DNA from: Streptomyces nojiriensis | GTDB taxonomy: Bacteria; Actinomycetota; Actinomycetes; Streptomycetales; Streptomycetaceae | Assembly (NCBI RefSeq): GCF_017639205.1 | Contig: NZ_CP071139.1 | Span: forward strand, 6,261,501 to 6,325,500 | Length of the DNA: 64,000 nucleotides | Reading direction: 5' to 3' | Part shown: positions 1-7,277 of the stretch, in pieces | Layout of the letters: each line of letters begins with the position of its first letter | How positions within the stretch are numbered: the stretch's first letter is position 1 | Position numbers and translations under genes: made by a program | Notes under the pieces: model-generated | What the model saw: only the letters and a program-made list of their open reading frames with translations | Told to the model about the DNA's origin: nothing | Databases searched by the model: none

Positions 1-718
1 GGGACTCCCCGCTCAGCAGGAAGTACGCGATCGCCCCGAAGGCGTACCGGTCCGTGCCCGGCGTCCGCTTGCCGTCGAAGACCTCGGGCGCCGCGTAGCC
101 CGGGGTGAACCACACCTCGGCCGTCTGGTGGTCGGCGGTCAGCTTGCTGAGGCCGAAGTCCACCAGGGTGGCCTGCCCGTGCGCGTCGACCATCACATTG
201 CCGGGGGAGAGGTCACCGTGGACGACCTGGCGCCCGGACGGGGTGGCCTTCCCCGAGTGCAGCCAGTCCAGGACGTCGGCCAGCTGCTCCAGCGTGCGCA
301 TCACCTCGCGCCGCTCGGCGGCGGTGGCCAGCGTCCGCTCGGCCCGCCAGTCCCGCAGGTCGAGCCCGTCGACGTGGTTCATGACCAGGACGAGCGCCCG
401 CCCGGTCAGGGCCGAGGACTCCCCGGGCCGGTGGATCGGCGGCCCCTCGAAGTGCTCGCGCACTCCCACGACACCGGGCCGGTGGACGAACCGCAGCAGC
501 TCGGCCTGCTCGTTCCACTTCTGGCTGATCCGGTCGAAGACGTCCGGCGTGATGGTCGTCTTGGAGTCGAGCACTTTGACGACCACGGGTTCGGATCCGC
601 CGGCGAGTTCGATCTCGGCGAGATAGAGCACGGCCTCCCCGCCGCGCCCGATCGAGCGGAGCAGACGGTACCGGTCGGCTGCCGCGTCCGGACCGATGTG
701 CAGGTTCTGACTGGTCAA
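1..718 (-). CDS. Serine/threonine protein kinase, N-terminal part (runs off the left edge)
   Basis: Read from a TTG start at 718, preceded by a GGTGGGGGAC ribosome site. The frame gives a eukaryotic-type kinase domain: glycine loop SIGRGGEAVLYLAE, a VVVKV segment with the ATP-binding lysine, catalytic loop HGDLSPGN (HxDxxxxN, with S where many kinases have K or R), DFG in VDFGLSKL, and APEVF. About 239 residues are visible; the C-terminal part of the kinase domain and anything beyond it lie outside the window. No signal peptide or membrane segment is seen in this portion. It presumably phosphorylates cytosolic proteins on Ser/Thr; the target cannot be told. The roughly 240 bases between this gene and the next one hold its promoter and no gene that I can see. 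Confidence 0.88.
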   Translation of the reverse strand, partial: MTSQNLHIGPDAAADRYRLLRSIGRGGEAVLYLAEIELAGGSEPVVVKVLDSKTTITPDVFDRISQKWNEQAELLRFVHRPGVVGVREHFEGPPIHRPGESSALTGRALVLVMNHVDGLDLRDWRAERTLATAAERREVMRTLEQLADVLDWLHSGKATPSGRQVVHGDLSPGNVMVDAHGQATLVDFGLSKLTADHQTAEVWFTPGYAAPEVFDGKRTPGTDRYAFGAIAYFLLSGES

Positions 719-957
719 TGTCCCCCACCTCAAGGCGCTTTGAGAGGCCATCAGCTTCCAGCGGGGAGGCGCGCGGGTCAATCGGAATCGGGAATCCCCA
801 CCCGGTTCACCCTTCCACCACTCGACAGGCCTTCGGCGGCCGGTGGCGACCGGTGGCGAACGCCGGTGCCCGGACACGCCGTCGGGCGCCCGGCTCCCGC
901 ATCCGCCCGATGGACGGCTGCCGTTCGCCGGGCGCCCGGTCGAAGGGGCGGTTCCGG

Positions 958-1569
958 TCAGCCTGCCGCCGGCGCGGCCCCCGGAGCGGCGAGGAAGGCC
1001 AGCTGCGCCGGCTTGGCCGGGAGGTAGACCTCGGGCAGGTCGATCTCCGGGAGCACGACCTGCGGTCCGAGCACGAAACCGGTGCGCTCCATGAGGGAGA
1101 TGGCCTTGGCGTTGCGGGCGTCGGGTTCGACGACCACGCGCCGCGCGGCGGCGTCGGAGAACACGAACGCGATGAAGACGGTCATCAGCGAGCCGGTGAA
1201 GCCGCGCTCGGCCGCGCCCGTGGTCGGGCCGATCAGCAGGTGCACGCCGACGTCCCCGGGCTGGACCTCGTAGCACTCGCTGACCCGGTCCTCGGCGCAG
1301 TCGTACGTCTGGAACAGGGCGACCTGCTCGCCGTCGCGGCTCACCATGAAGGCGTGGTGTGTGGTGCGGCGGTCGACGTCCTCGTAGATCTCCTGGACCA
1401 GTTCGCGGCTGGCCTCGCCCATGCCCCAGAAGCGGGCCCGCTCCTGCGTGACCCAGCTGTGGATCAGCGCGGAGTCGGCCGCCGGGTCGACGGGGGTGAT
1501 GGTGACGGTGCCGAAGCCCTCGACGACCTGGGTGAACACGGGCTGTCCGACGGAGATGGCGGAGGTCAT
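958..1569 (-). CDS. GNAT acetyltransferase of the siderophore N-acyltransferase (IucB/RhbD-like) type
   Basis: A 203-residue protein starting with ATG at 1569. Its start overlaps the stop of the upstream acylase gene by 4 bases (ATGA), so the two are translationally coupled in one operon. The C-terminal half has GNAT features, including a PGDVGVHLLIGP segment, ERGFTGSLM in the acetyl-CoA region and the late FVFSDAAARRVVVEPDARN block. This pattern resembles acyltransferases that modify N-hydroxylysine or similar amines during hydroxamate siderophore assembly. The shared iron box upstream of the operon supports an iron-related role. The acyl donor and the amine acceptor cannot be read from the sequence. 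Confidence 0.82.
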   Translation of the reverse strand: MTSAISVGQPVFTQVVEGFGTVTITPVDPAADSALIHSWVTQERARFWGMGEASRELVQEIYEDVDRRTTHHAFMVSRDGEQVALFQTYDCAEDRVSECYEVQPGDVGVHLLIGPTTGAAERGFTGSLMTVFIAFVFSDAAARRVVVEPDARNAKAISLMERTGFVLGPQVVLPEIDLPEVYLPAKPAQLAFLAAPGAAPAAG

Positions 1570-3755
1570 ATCGATTCCTTGGTGAGCCGGGCCCAGTCGG
1601 TGACGACGGGGACGAGTTCGCACTGTGCCCACAGGGGCAGCTGGTCGCGGTGGTGGGGCGAGCCGGTGACGCCGTCCGCACCCAGCGGGACCGCCCAGAG
1701 GCTGTCCTCGCGGCGGGCGAGGTCCCAGACGTAACGGGCCGCCGACGCCCGGGCGGTGAGGTCGGTGAAACCGGGGACGGTGGAGGTGGCGTTCACGCAG
1801 TCGTGGTCGCCGCCGAGGCCGGGCCACTCCGCCGGCTCCGGGTCGGGCACGGCCTGCCAGGGGGTGAGGCGGTGCACCTGCGACCAGGGGGTGTCGGGGG
1901 TGTCGGCCGCGGCCGTCTCCTCCAGGGCGGCCCGGACGTGCGCCGCACGGTCGAGGCCGGGGACGAGGGAGGTGGTGAGCAGGCCTTCGAGGGCGTAGCC
2001 GATCCGCGGGACCAGGTACAGCCACGGGTGGAAGACCGCCGGGCCGGTGGGCGCCCCCCACAGGTCCTCGAAGACGGGGTCGGCGGCGAAGCGGCGTACG
2101 GTCGCGCCGCGGAAGGCCGAGAAGACGGTGGCGTCGGTGCTGTCCGCCGCCATGTGCCGGTCCCAGGCCAGCAGCCGGGTCCGCAGGGCCTGCGCCGCCG
2201 GCGTCAGGTCCTCGAAGCCGGGCAGCAGCGCGAGCAGGGGCGCGGCCGAGGCCAGGTGCGTGTCCCGGTGTACGTCGGCCATCGCCTTCGGGGACCAGTC
2301 CGCGGACCCGCTGAGCAGTTCGCGGATGCGGTCGGCGCGGTGCGGGGGCGCGAACTCCACGCCGAGCGGGGAGGCGATCCCGCGCGCGTTCGCCATCACG
2401 GCGAAGCCCTGCACCGGTTCCGCGGGCGTGGGGGCCCAGCCCCGCCAGGCGTGCTGCGGGTCCCAGGCGGGCACGGGCCGCAGCCGGTTGGTGTGGTGGC
2501 GCAGCGGTACGGCGCCCGCGACGCGGTGCAGCAGCCCGCCCGCGGAGTCGGCGGCGTGGACGACGTTGACCGGCTCGGCCCAGCCGTCGAAGGCACGGTC
2601 GATGTCGGCGACGGTGCGGGCGCGCAGCAGCGCGGGGAGGGCGGCGAAGCCGAGGTCCAGGCGGACCCGCGGCGGGTAGCGCAGGGAGAGGGTCTGGGCG
2701 CTGCCGTCGGCGTGCGCCCCGGCGTCGGGGTCGGCGCCGAGGTCGCCGTCCGCGTGGATGATCACGGGGCCGCGGGGGGTCTCCAGGATCTCCACCTCGA
2801 CGTCGTCGCCGTCGGCCACGGCGATGGTCTCGGTGTGGCGGGAGACGGGCTCCCAGGCGCCGTCCGCGCCGAGGGCCCAGGTGGCGCCGTCGTCACCGCG
2901 GCGCAACTGCTCGACGTACAGGTCCTGGTAGTCGGACATCGCATTGGTGATCGCCCAGGCGGCGGTGCCGGTGTGCCCGAAGTGGCCGAGGCCGGGGACG
3001 CCGGGGACGGCCAGGCCCAGTACGTCGTATTCGGGGCAGGAGAGACGTATCTGCTGGTAGACGCCCGGGTCCTCGATGAATCGGTGCGGGTCGCCCGCGA
3101 TGATCGCCGAGCCGGTGGTGGTGCGGTCGCCCGGCACCAGCCAGCCGTTGCTGCCGGCCGTGCCGGGGCCGTCGGTGGCGAAGAGGGTGACGGCCTCGTC
3201 GCCGAGGGCGCGGGCCACGCGCTCGCGCCACAGCTTGGTGGCGAAACCGGCGAACAGGATGTGCGTGGCGATCCAGATGGCCAGCGGGACCCACGGTTCC
3301 CACGGGGTGGGGGTCAGACCCGTGCGTGCGAAGCGTTCGTCACGGGCGGCGCCGGCGGCGAGCCCGTCGTTGACGCCGTCCACGTACGCGCGCACCCAGG
3401 CGGCGGTGGCGGGGTCGCCGGCCTCCATGGCCTCGAAGCAGCGGCGGGCCGTGTCGGCCAGCCGGGACTGGCGGGCGAAGCGGTCCCAGGTGACGGCGTC
3501 CGCGCCGAGGAAGGAGGCGCTGGAGCCCTCGGAACGGTGCCGTTCGACCTCCAGCTGCCAGGCGCGGTCGAAGGCGGTGACGCGGCCCTGTGCGTGGACG
3601 AGCCGGAGTTCGTCGGATGCGCGCAGGTGGGGGATGCCCCACCGGTCGCGGAAGACCCCGTAGGATTCCGGGGTCTCCACGGGGGGCCCGCCGCGGTCCG
3701 CTCCGTACGGCCGGGCGTCGCCGCTCTCGCTGCTGGCACTGCTCACGCTGCTCAC
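1566..3755 (-). CDS. Penicillin-acylase family Ntn hydrolase, iron-box controlled
   Basis: A 729-residue protein from a GTG at 3755 (GGGGAAGA just upstream; nearby in-frame GTGs are possible). The family is made as a precursor that cuts itself so that a Ser becomes the beta-chain N terminus. Here the GSNGW motif places that nucleophile at about Ser202; the alpha chain is residues 1-201. The family hydrolyses amides: beta-lactams, acyl-homoserine lactones or, for PvdQ, a fatty-acylated siderophore precursor. Unlike PvdQ I see no signal peptide, so it is probably cytosolic. It is the first gene of an operon with the downstream GNAT and is divergent from a siderophore reductase across an iron box. 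I infer trimming or recycling of a siderophore or xenosiderophore. Confidence 0.88.
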   Translation of the reverse strand: MSSVSSASSESGDARPYGADRGGPPVETPESYGVFRDRWGIPHLRASDELRLVHAQGRVTAFDRAWQLEVERHRSEGSSASFLGADAVTWDRFARQSRLADTARRCFEAMEAGDPATAAWVRAYVDGVNDGLAAGAARDERFARTGLTPTPWEPWVPLAIWIATHILFAGFATKLWRERVARALGDEAVTLFATDGPGTAGSNGWLVPGDRTTTGSAIIAGDPHRFIEDPGVYQQIRLSCPEYDVLGLAVPGVPGLGHFGHTGTAAWAITNAMSDYQDLYVEQLRRGDDGATWALGADGAWEPVSRHTETIAVADGDDVEVEILETPRGPVIIHADGDLGADPDAGAHADGSAQTLSLRYPPRVRLDLGFAALPALLRARTVADIDRAFDGWAEPVNVVHAADSAGGLLHRVAGAVPLRHHTNRLRPVPAWDPQHAWRGWAPTPAEPVQGFAVMANARGIASPLGVEFAPPHRADRIRELLSGSADWSPKAMADVHRDTHLASAAPLLALLPGFEDLTPAAQALRTRLLAWDRHMAADSTDATVFSAFRGATVRRFAADPVFEDLWGAPTGPAVFHPWLYLVPRIGYALEGLLTTSLVPGLDRAAHVRAALEETAAADTPDTPWSQVHRLTPWQAVPDPEPAEWPGLGGDHDCVNATSTVPGFTDLTARASAARYVWDLARREDSLWAVPLGADGVTGSPHHRDQLPLWAQCELVPVVTDWARLTKESI

Positions 3756-3774
3756 ACTCTTCCCCGACGTGCGT

Positions 3775-3793
3775 TTAGGTTAGGCTGACCTAA
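3775..3793. promoter_or_regulatory. Iron box (DmdR/IdeR/DtxR operator) between divergent genes
   Basis: The 19 bases TTAGGTTAGGCTGACCTAA differ at one base from the classic DtxR/IdeR consensus palindrome. The site lies 20 bases from the acylase start and 29 bases from the reductase start, so one bound repressor dimer pair could silence both promoters in iron-rich cells. Confidence 0.9.
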
Positions 3794-3822
3794 CTATAGG
3801 GGTGTCAGGGGAGGGGTTGGAC

Positions 3823-4557
3823 ATGGCTGTCGGCAAGGGCTGGGAGGGCGTGGTCCTCAAGCTCATGCGGGGCAAGGACTTCACGTTCACGGTCACCGGA
3901 GCGGAAGACCTTACGGAGAACTACCGCCGCGTGAGCTTCACGGACGGCGGGCTGCTCGCGGCCGCCGGTGAATCGCTGCACCCGACGATGTGGGTACGCG
4001 TCTGGTTCCAGGGCGCGGGCAAGCCGCACCAGCGGGCGTACACGCTGGTGGACCCGGATCCGCAAGCGGGCACCTTCAGCTTCGAGTTCGCCCTGCACGA
4101 CGGGGTCGCCAGTGCCTGGGCGCGCGGCGCCGAGCCGGGCGACACGGTCGAGGCCACCGTCCAGGGCACCGGATTCACGGCCCCGGCGCCGGCCCCGGAG
4201 CGGCTGCTCGTCATCGGGGACTCCGCGTCCCTCCCGGCGATCAACTCGCTGCTGGACACGTACCCCGAGACTCCGGCGACCATCTGGTTCGAGACGCAGC
4301 ACGACTCGGACGAGCGGCTGCCGATGCGGGTGGAGCCGGGCCGGCACGACATCCGCCGGGTGCGGCGCAACGGTACGGACCTGGCCGACCGGGTGCGCGC
4401 CGAGCTGCCCGGGCTGGCCGGGGACCCGGAGGCGGCGTACGTCTGGCTGGCCTGCGACACGGTCACGACGCGCGCCCTGACGGCCTACCTGCGCAAGGAA
4501 CTCGCGCTGCCCAAGCACCGGGTGAACGCCCTCGGCTACTGGCGGCCGGGGGCCTGA
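3823..4557 (+). CDS. Siderophore-interacting FAD/NAD(P)H ferric reductase
   Basis: A 244-residue SIP/ViuB-family protein. The start is taken as ATG 3823 because GGGGAGGGG sits 7-15 bases upstream; a GTG at 3802 in the same frame would add 7 residues and leave almost no leader after the iron box. The FAD-binding strand RAYTLVDPDP (R-x-Y-T) and the late NAD(P)H-side segment LLVIGDSASLPAINSLL are clear. Members reduce Fe(III)-siderophore in the cytosol to release iron. It is divergently transcribed from the acylase/GNAT operon and shares its iron box, so it should be induced by iron starvation. Confidence 0.9.
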   Translation: MAVGKGWEGVVLKLMRGKDFTFTVTGAEDLTENYRRVSFTDGGLLAAAGESLHPTMWVRVWFQGAGKPHQRAYTLVDPDPQAGTFSFEFALHDGVASAWARGAEPGDTVEATVQGTGFTAPAPAPERLLVIGDSASLPAINSLLDTYPETPATIWFETQHDSDERLPMRVEPGRHDIRRVRRNGTDLADRVRAELPGLAGDPEAAYVWLACDTVTTRALTAYLRKELALPKHRVNALGYWRPGA

Positions 4558-4591
4558 GACCTGAGGCCTGAGGCGGCCTGCGACCGTCGGG

Positions 4592-4864
4592 CTACATGGC
4601 GGACGCCTTGCAGGCGCTCACCGCGGTCCCGTTGGTCACACCGCCCTTGGTCAGCCCGCTCACGCACTGCTCCTGCTCACCGGTGTACCCGGCGGAACAC
4701 GCCGTGCGGACGGACTCCGGGGCCTCGCCGCCCTGCAGCTCCCGCTCGACCTGGTTGATGCAGGCCGAGACGTCGGCGTGGGCGGCGGGGGCCGCGAAGG
4801 CCGCGCCACCGAGTACGAGGGTCAGGCCGCTGAGGACACCTGCGATACGGGTCGACGTGCGCAT
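4592..4864 (-). CDS. Small secreted protein with four cysteines
   Basis: A 90-residue protein from ATG 4864. An upstream AGGTG may serve as ribosome site; a GTG 12 bases further upstream is an alternative. Residues 1-31 are a Sec signal peptide: MRTSTR, a hydrophobic stretch and a cut after AAHA. The mature part is about 59 residues with four cysteines (contexts SACIN, RTACSAG, EQCVSG, SACKAS), suggesting two disulfides. It stands alone, convergent with the siderophore reductase. I do not recognise a function. Confidence 0.78.
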   Translation of the reverse strand: MRTSTRIAGVLSGLTLVLGGAAFAAPAAHADVSACINQVERELQGGEAPESVRTACSAGYTGEQEQCVSGLTKGGVTNGTAVSACKASAM

Positions 4865-5070
4865 GGGACGCACCTGCTCTCCAGGGTCGTCGCGCGGCCG
4901 ATACCCGAAAGGTGCCGGTCCGCGCGGGAACAGCGCCGAGCGCACGCGGCCGGGTTCGGGCCGCAGCGGTCCGGGTCCCCGGCCCGGACCGGCTCGGCAG
5001 GGAATCCCCTCCTGTGTCCGACGCTAGAGCAGCCCCCTGGCGCACGCACCCGCAGAAGCCGTTCCCCCGG

Positions 5071-5571
5071 TCAGGCGCCGGTGGTGCCGTCGATCCCCTC
5101 GCGGAGGAAGTCGGCGTGGCCGTTGTGGCGGGCGTACTCGTGGATGAGGTGGAGCATCACCAGACGCAGCGAGGCCTCCTCCTCCCAGCTCGGCACGTAC
5201 GCCGTCACGTCCAGGGACGCGGCCGCGGCCTCGATCCGGCGGGCGTGCGCGATCTCCTCCTGCCATGCGTTGAACGCCTCCGCGCGGCTGGATCCGGAGG
5301 CGTCGTAGGCGGCCTGGAAGTCGTGGGTGTCCGACCACAGGTGCGGAAGGTCCTCGCCGCCGAGGACGCGGCGGAACCAGTGCCTTTCGACCTCGGCCAT
5401 GTGCCGGACCAGCCCCAGCAGGGACAGGGTGGACGGGGGCATCGAGGCGCGCCGCAGCTGCTCGTCGGTGAGGTCCTCGCACTTCCAGGCGAGGGTGGCC
5501 CGGTGGTAGTCGAGGAAGGTCCGGAGGGTCTCGCGTTCGTCCCCGGTCAGGGGCGGGCTGATGCGTTCCAT
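5071..5571 (-). CDS. DinB-like four-helix-bundle protein (DUF664 type)
   Basis: A 166-residue protein from ATG 5571. It has the layout of the DinB/YfiT metal-binding bundle: a first helix with FLDYHRATLAWK, a LVRHMAEVERHW segment carrying a ligand histidine, and a C-terminal MLHLIHEYARHNGHADFLRE helix with further histidines. Members act as thiol-dependent transferases or are uncharacterised; mycothiol-dependent S-transferases of actinobacteria belong here. Three histidines on separate helices fit divalent metal binding. The ribosome site is weak. A MITE lies immediately upstream, between this gene and the GNAT, and may have replaced the original promoter region. Confidence 0.83.
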   Translation of the reverse strand: MERISPPLTGDERETLRTFLDYHRATLAWKCEDLTDEQLRRASMPPSTLSLLGLVRHMAEVERHWFRRVLGGEDLPHLWSDTHDFQAAYDASGSSRAEAFNAWQEEIAHARRIEAAAASLDVTAYVPSWEEEASLRLVMLHLIHEYARHNGHADFLREGIDGTTGA

Positions 5572-5630
5572 GGCATTGATCTTGCCCGCTGCTCCCGGGC
5601 CGGCATAGAGCCCGTCCCGCCCCGGACTGG

Positions 5631-5823
5631 GCCGTCTCTTCCGGATCTTGCCGGGCCCGCGACGCCCGGCACCGCACCTGGCCGCGTTGTCGGGGCGCCC
5701 GAGTACGTCCGGTACACGGGCGCCCCTCCGCCTTGCCATGCTTCCCCTCGGCCCTGGCCGGCCCGGGAGGCCCCATGGCACCGGACGCCGCGGGCTCGGC
5801 CGACAAGATCCGGAAGAGGCGGC
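5631..5823. mobile_element. MITE, copy 1 (193 bp) with GCCGTCTC / GAGGCGGC ends
   Basis: A non-coding element with terminal inverted repeats: left GCCGTCTCTTCCGGATCTTG, right its imperfect reverse complement. The interior matches the copy at 52096-52255 almost base for base, except for an extra roughly 33 bases near 5739-5773. It is flanked by CTGG (5627-5630) on the left and CTAG (5824-5827) on the right, an eroded 4-base target duplication. No transposase is inside, so it is probably moved in trans by an IS5-type element, a family that often duplicates YTAR. Confidence 0.85.
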
Positions 5824-6630
5824 CTAGGAGGCGCCGTCGGTCCAGATGTAGGGCACCGTCACGCCCAGGACCCCGAAGCCCAGCCGCTCCAGGATCGGAC
5901 GGCTGTCGTCCGTCGCGTCCACCTGCAGGTAGGTGATGCCGAGCTCCGCCGCCAGGCGGGCGCGGTGGGCGACCAGCAGGCGGTAGATGCCGCGGCCGCG
6001 CCACTCGGGGATCGTGCCGCCGCCCCAGAGGCCCGCGAAGGCCAGGCCCGGCTGCATCTCCATGCGGGCCGCGCTCACGGGGATGTCGCCCGCCATCGCG
6101 AGCACCGCGGCGATCGTCTCGGGTTCCTCGCGCAGGCTGCTGAGCAGCTGTTCCCGGATCTGGGGCCGTTCCCGCCCGAAGGCTCCGGCGTGGACCCGCA
6201 TCATCAGGTCGACGCCCTCCTCGTCCGTCACCACCCGCAGGGTGATCCCCTCCGGCGGGTCCACCGGCAGCTTCGCGAGTTCGGACACCAGGCCCACCAT
6301 CAGGGTCTCGGGCGGCTCGGGCACGAAGCCCGCCGCCCGCAGCCGGTCCCCGAGGTCGGCGGGCCGGTCGTAGTCGTACAGCTTCCACTCGAACTCCGGA
6401 CAGCCGCGCCCCGCGAAGAACGCCACCTGCGCCGCGATCTCCGCGTCCGCCGTCCCCGCGTCCAGGTCCGACCAGAGCACGCCGTTCCACCCGAGCCCGG
6501 GCGCGACGTGCCGTACGACAGCACCCGCCCGCTCCACGTTCGCCCGCGGGGCGTCCGGCAGTGTGCCTTCGCGCACCTCGGCGTCGAAGCGGGCGCGCAC
6601 CTTCATCAGTTCATCAAGATCGATCGTCAT
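5824..6630 (-). CDS. GNAT-family N-acetyltransferase
   Basis: A 268-residue protein from ATG 6630. The N-terminal 130 residues form a divergent half (a WNGVLWSDLD segment), and the C-terminal half holds a classical GNAT fold with acetyl-CoA loop IPEWRGRGIYRLLVAHRA and the ending YLQVDATDDSRPILERLGF. The substrate is unknown. Its stop codon TAG is formed by the CTAG target sequence at the right end of the adjacent MITE, so insertion of the MITE may have reset the C terminus. It diverges from the cupin gene with only 53 bases between the starts. Confidence 0.87.
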   Translation of the reverse strand: MTIDLDELMKVRARFDAEVREGTLPDAPRANVERAGAVVRHVAPGLGWNGVLWSDLDAGTADAEIAAQVAFFAGRGCPEFEWKLYDYDRPADLGDRLRAAGFVPEPPETLMVGLVSELAKLPVDPPEGITLRVVTDEEGVDLMMRVHAGAFGRERPQIREQLLSSLREEPETIAAVLAMAGDIPVSAARMEMQPGLAFAGLWGGGTIPEWRGRGIYRLLVAHRARLAAELGITYLQVDATDDSRPILERLGFGVLGVTVPYIWTDGAS

Positions 6631-6683
6631 AGTCCCAGCTCACCAGTGTCGGGCGGGCGCCACAACTGCATTAGCCTCACCCC

Positions 6684-7082
6684 GTGAACCACGACTCCGC
6701 CATCTACACCGGTAAGGCCACCCCCGACGCCGCCGCCGACCGCGGCTGGCTCCTCGGCCACTTCAAGGACATCTCCGATCCCCGCCACAGCGAGGACGTC
6801 GAGATCAAATGGGGTGTCCACCCGAAGGGCGACGAACGGGAGCGGTGGGCGACCGCCGAGAAGCGCACCGCACTGCTGGTGCTGATCAGCGGACGCTTCC
6901 GGCTGGAGTTCCCGGGGCGCACCGTCGTCCTCGCCGAGCAGGGGGACTACGTCCTCTGGGGGCGCGGCGTCGACCACTCCTGGTACGCGGAGGAGGACGC
7001 CGTCGTCCTCACCGTCCGGTGGCCCTCGATCCCGGGCTACCGGGTGGACGAGCCCGAAACCGAGCTGGAGGCAGGGGTGTAG
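6684..7082 (+). CDS. Small cupin-fold protein
   Basis: A 132-residue protein from GTG 6684. There is no ribosome site, and a TTAGCC -10-like element sits about 10 bases before the GTG, so the mRNA is probably leaderless. The segment LLVLISGRFRLEFPGRTVVLAEQGDYVLWGRGVDHSW is a single cupin barrel, with GDYVLW and the final HSW in motif 2. Related Streptomyces proteins are sometimes labelled signal peptidase I, but no Ser/Lys peptidase dyad or membrane segment is present here. The ligand is unknown. Confidence 0.75.
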   Translation: MNHDSAIYTGKATPDAAADRGWLLGHFKDISDPRHSEDVEIKWGVHPKGDERERWATAEKRTALLVLISGRFRLEFPGRTVVLAEQGDYVLWGRGVDHSWYAEEDAVVLTVRWPSIPGYRVDEPETELEAGV

Positions 7083-7103
7083 TCCCGGCGCTGTGACGAT
7101 GCA

Positions 7104-7141
7104 CACGAAACGGGCCAACGATCACGAAACGCTGAGATCGT
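7104..7141. promoter_or_regulatory. Repeats in the MMPL transporter leader
   Basis: CACGAAACG occurs twice (7104-7112 and 7123-7131, 19 bases apart), and ACGATC/GATCGT form an inverted repeat (7118-7123 and 7136-7141). A TAGACC -10-like sequence follows. This may be an operator region; no regulator gene is adjacent. Confidence 0.3.
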
Positions 7142-7277
7142 GGAGGGTGTAGACCCTCGACGCCGAGCCTTCCCAGGGTGATCCCCCGGGCCCCTTGGCC
7201 GGGCCTTCACGCGTTCATGCGTTCTTTGCGACGGGCTGCCTCCCGGTAAAGATCCGAACCACCAGGGAGCACGTCCG

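Noticed and set aside
1650..3788. A 712-codon plus-strand frame opposite the penicillin acylase
   Set aside because: Val/Gly/Arg repeats typical of antisense frames in GC-rich DNA; the acylase motifs are on the minus strand.
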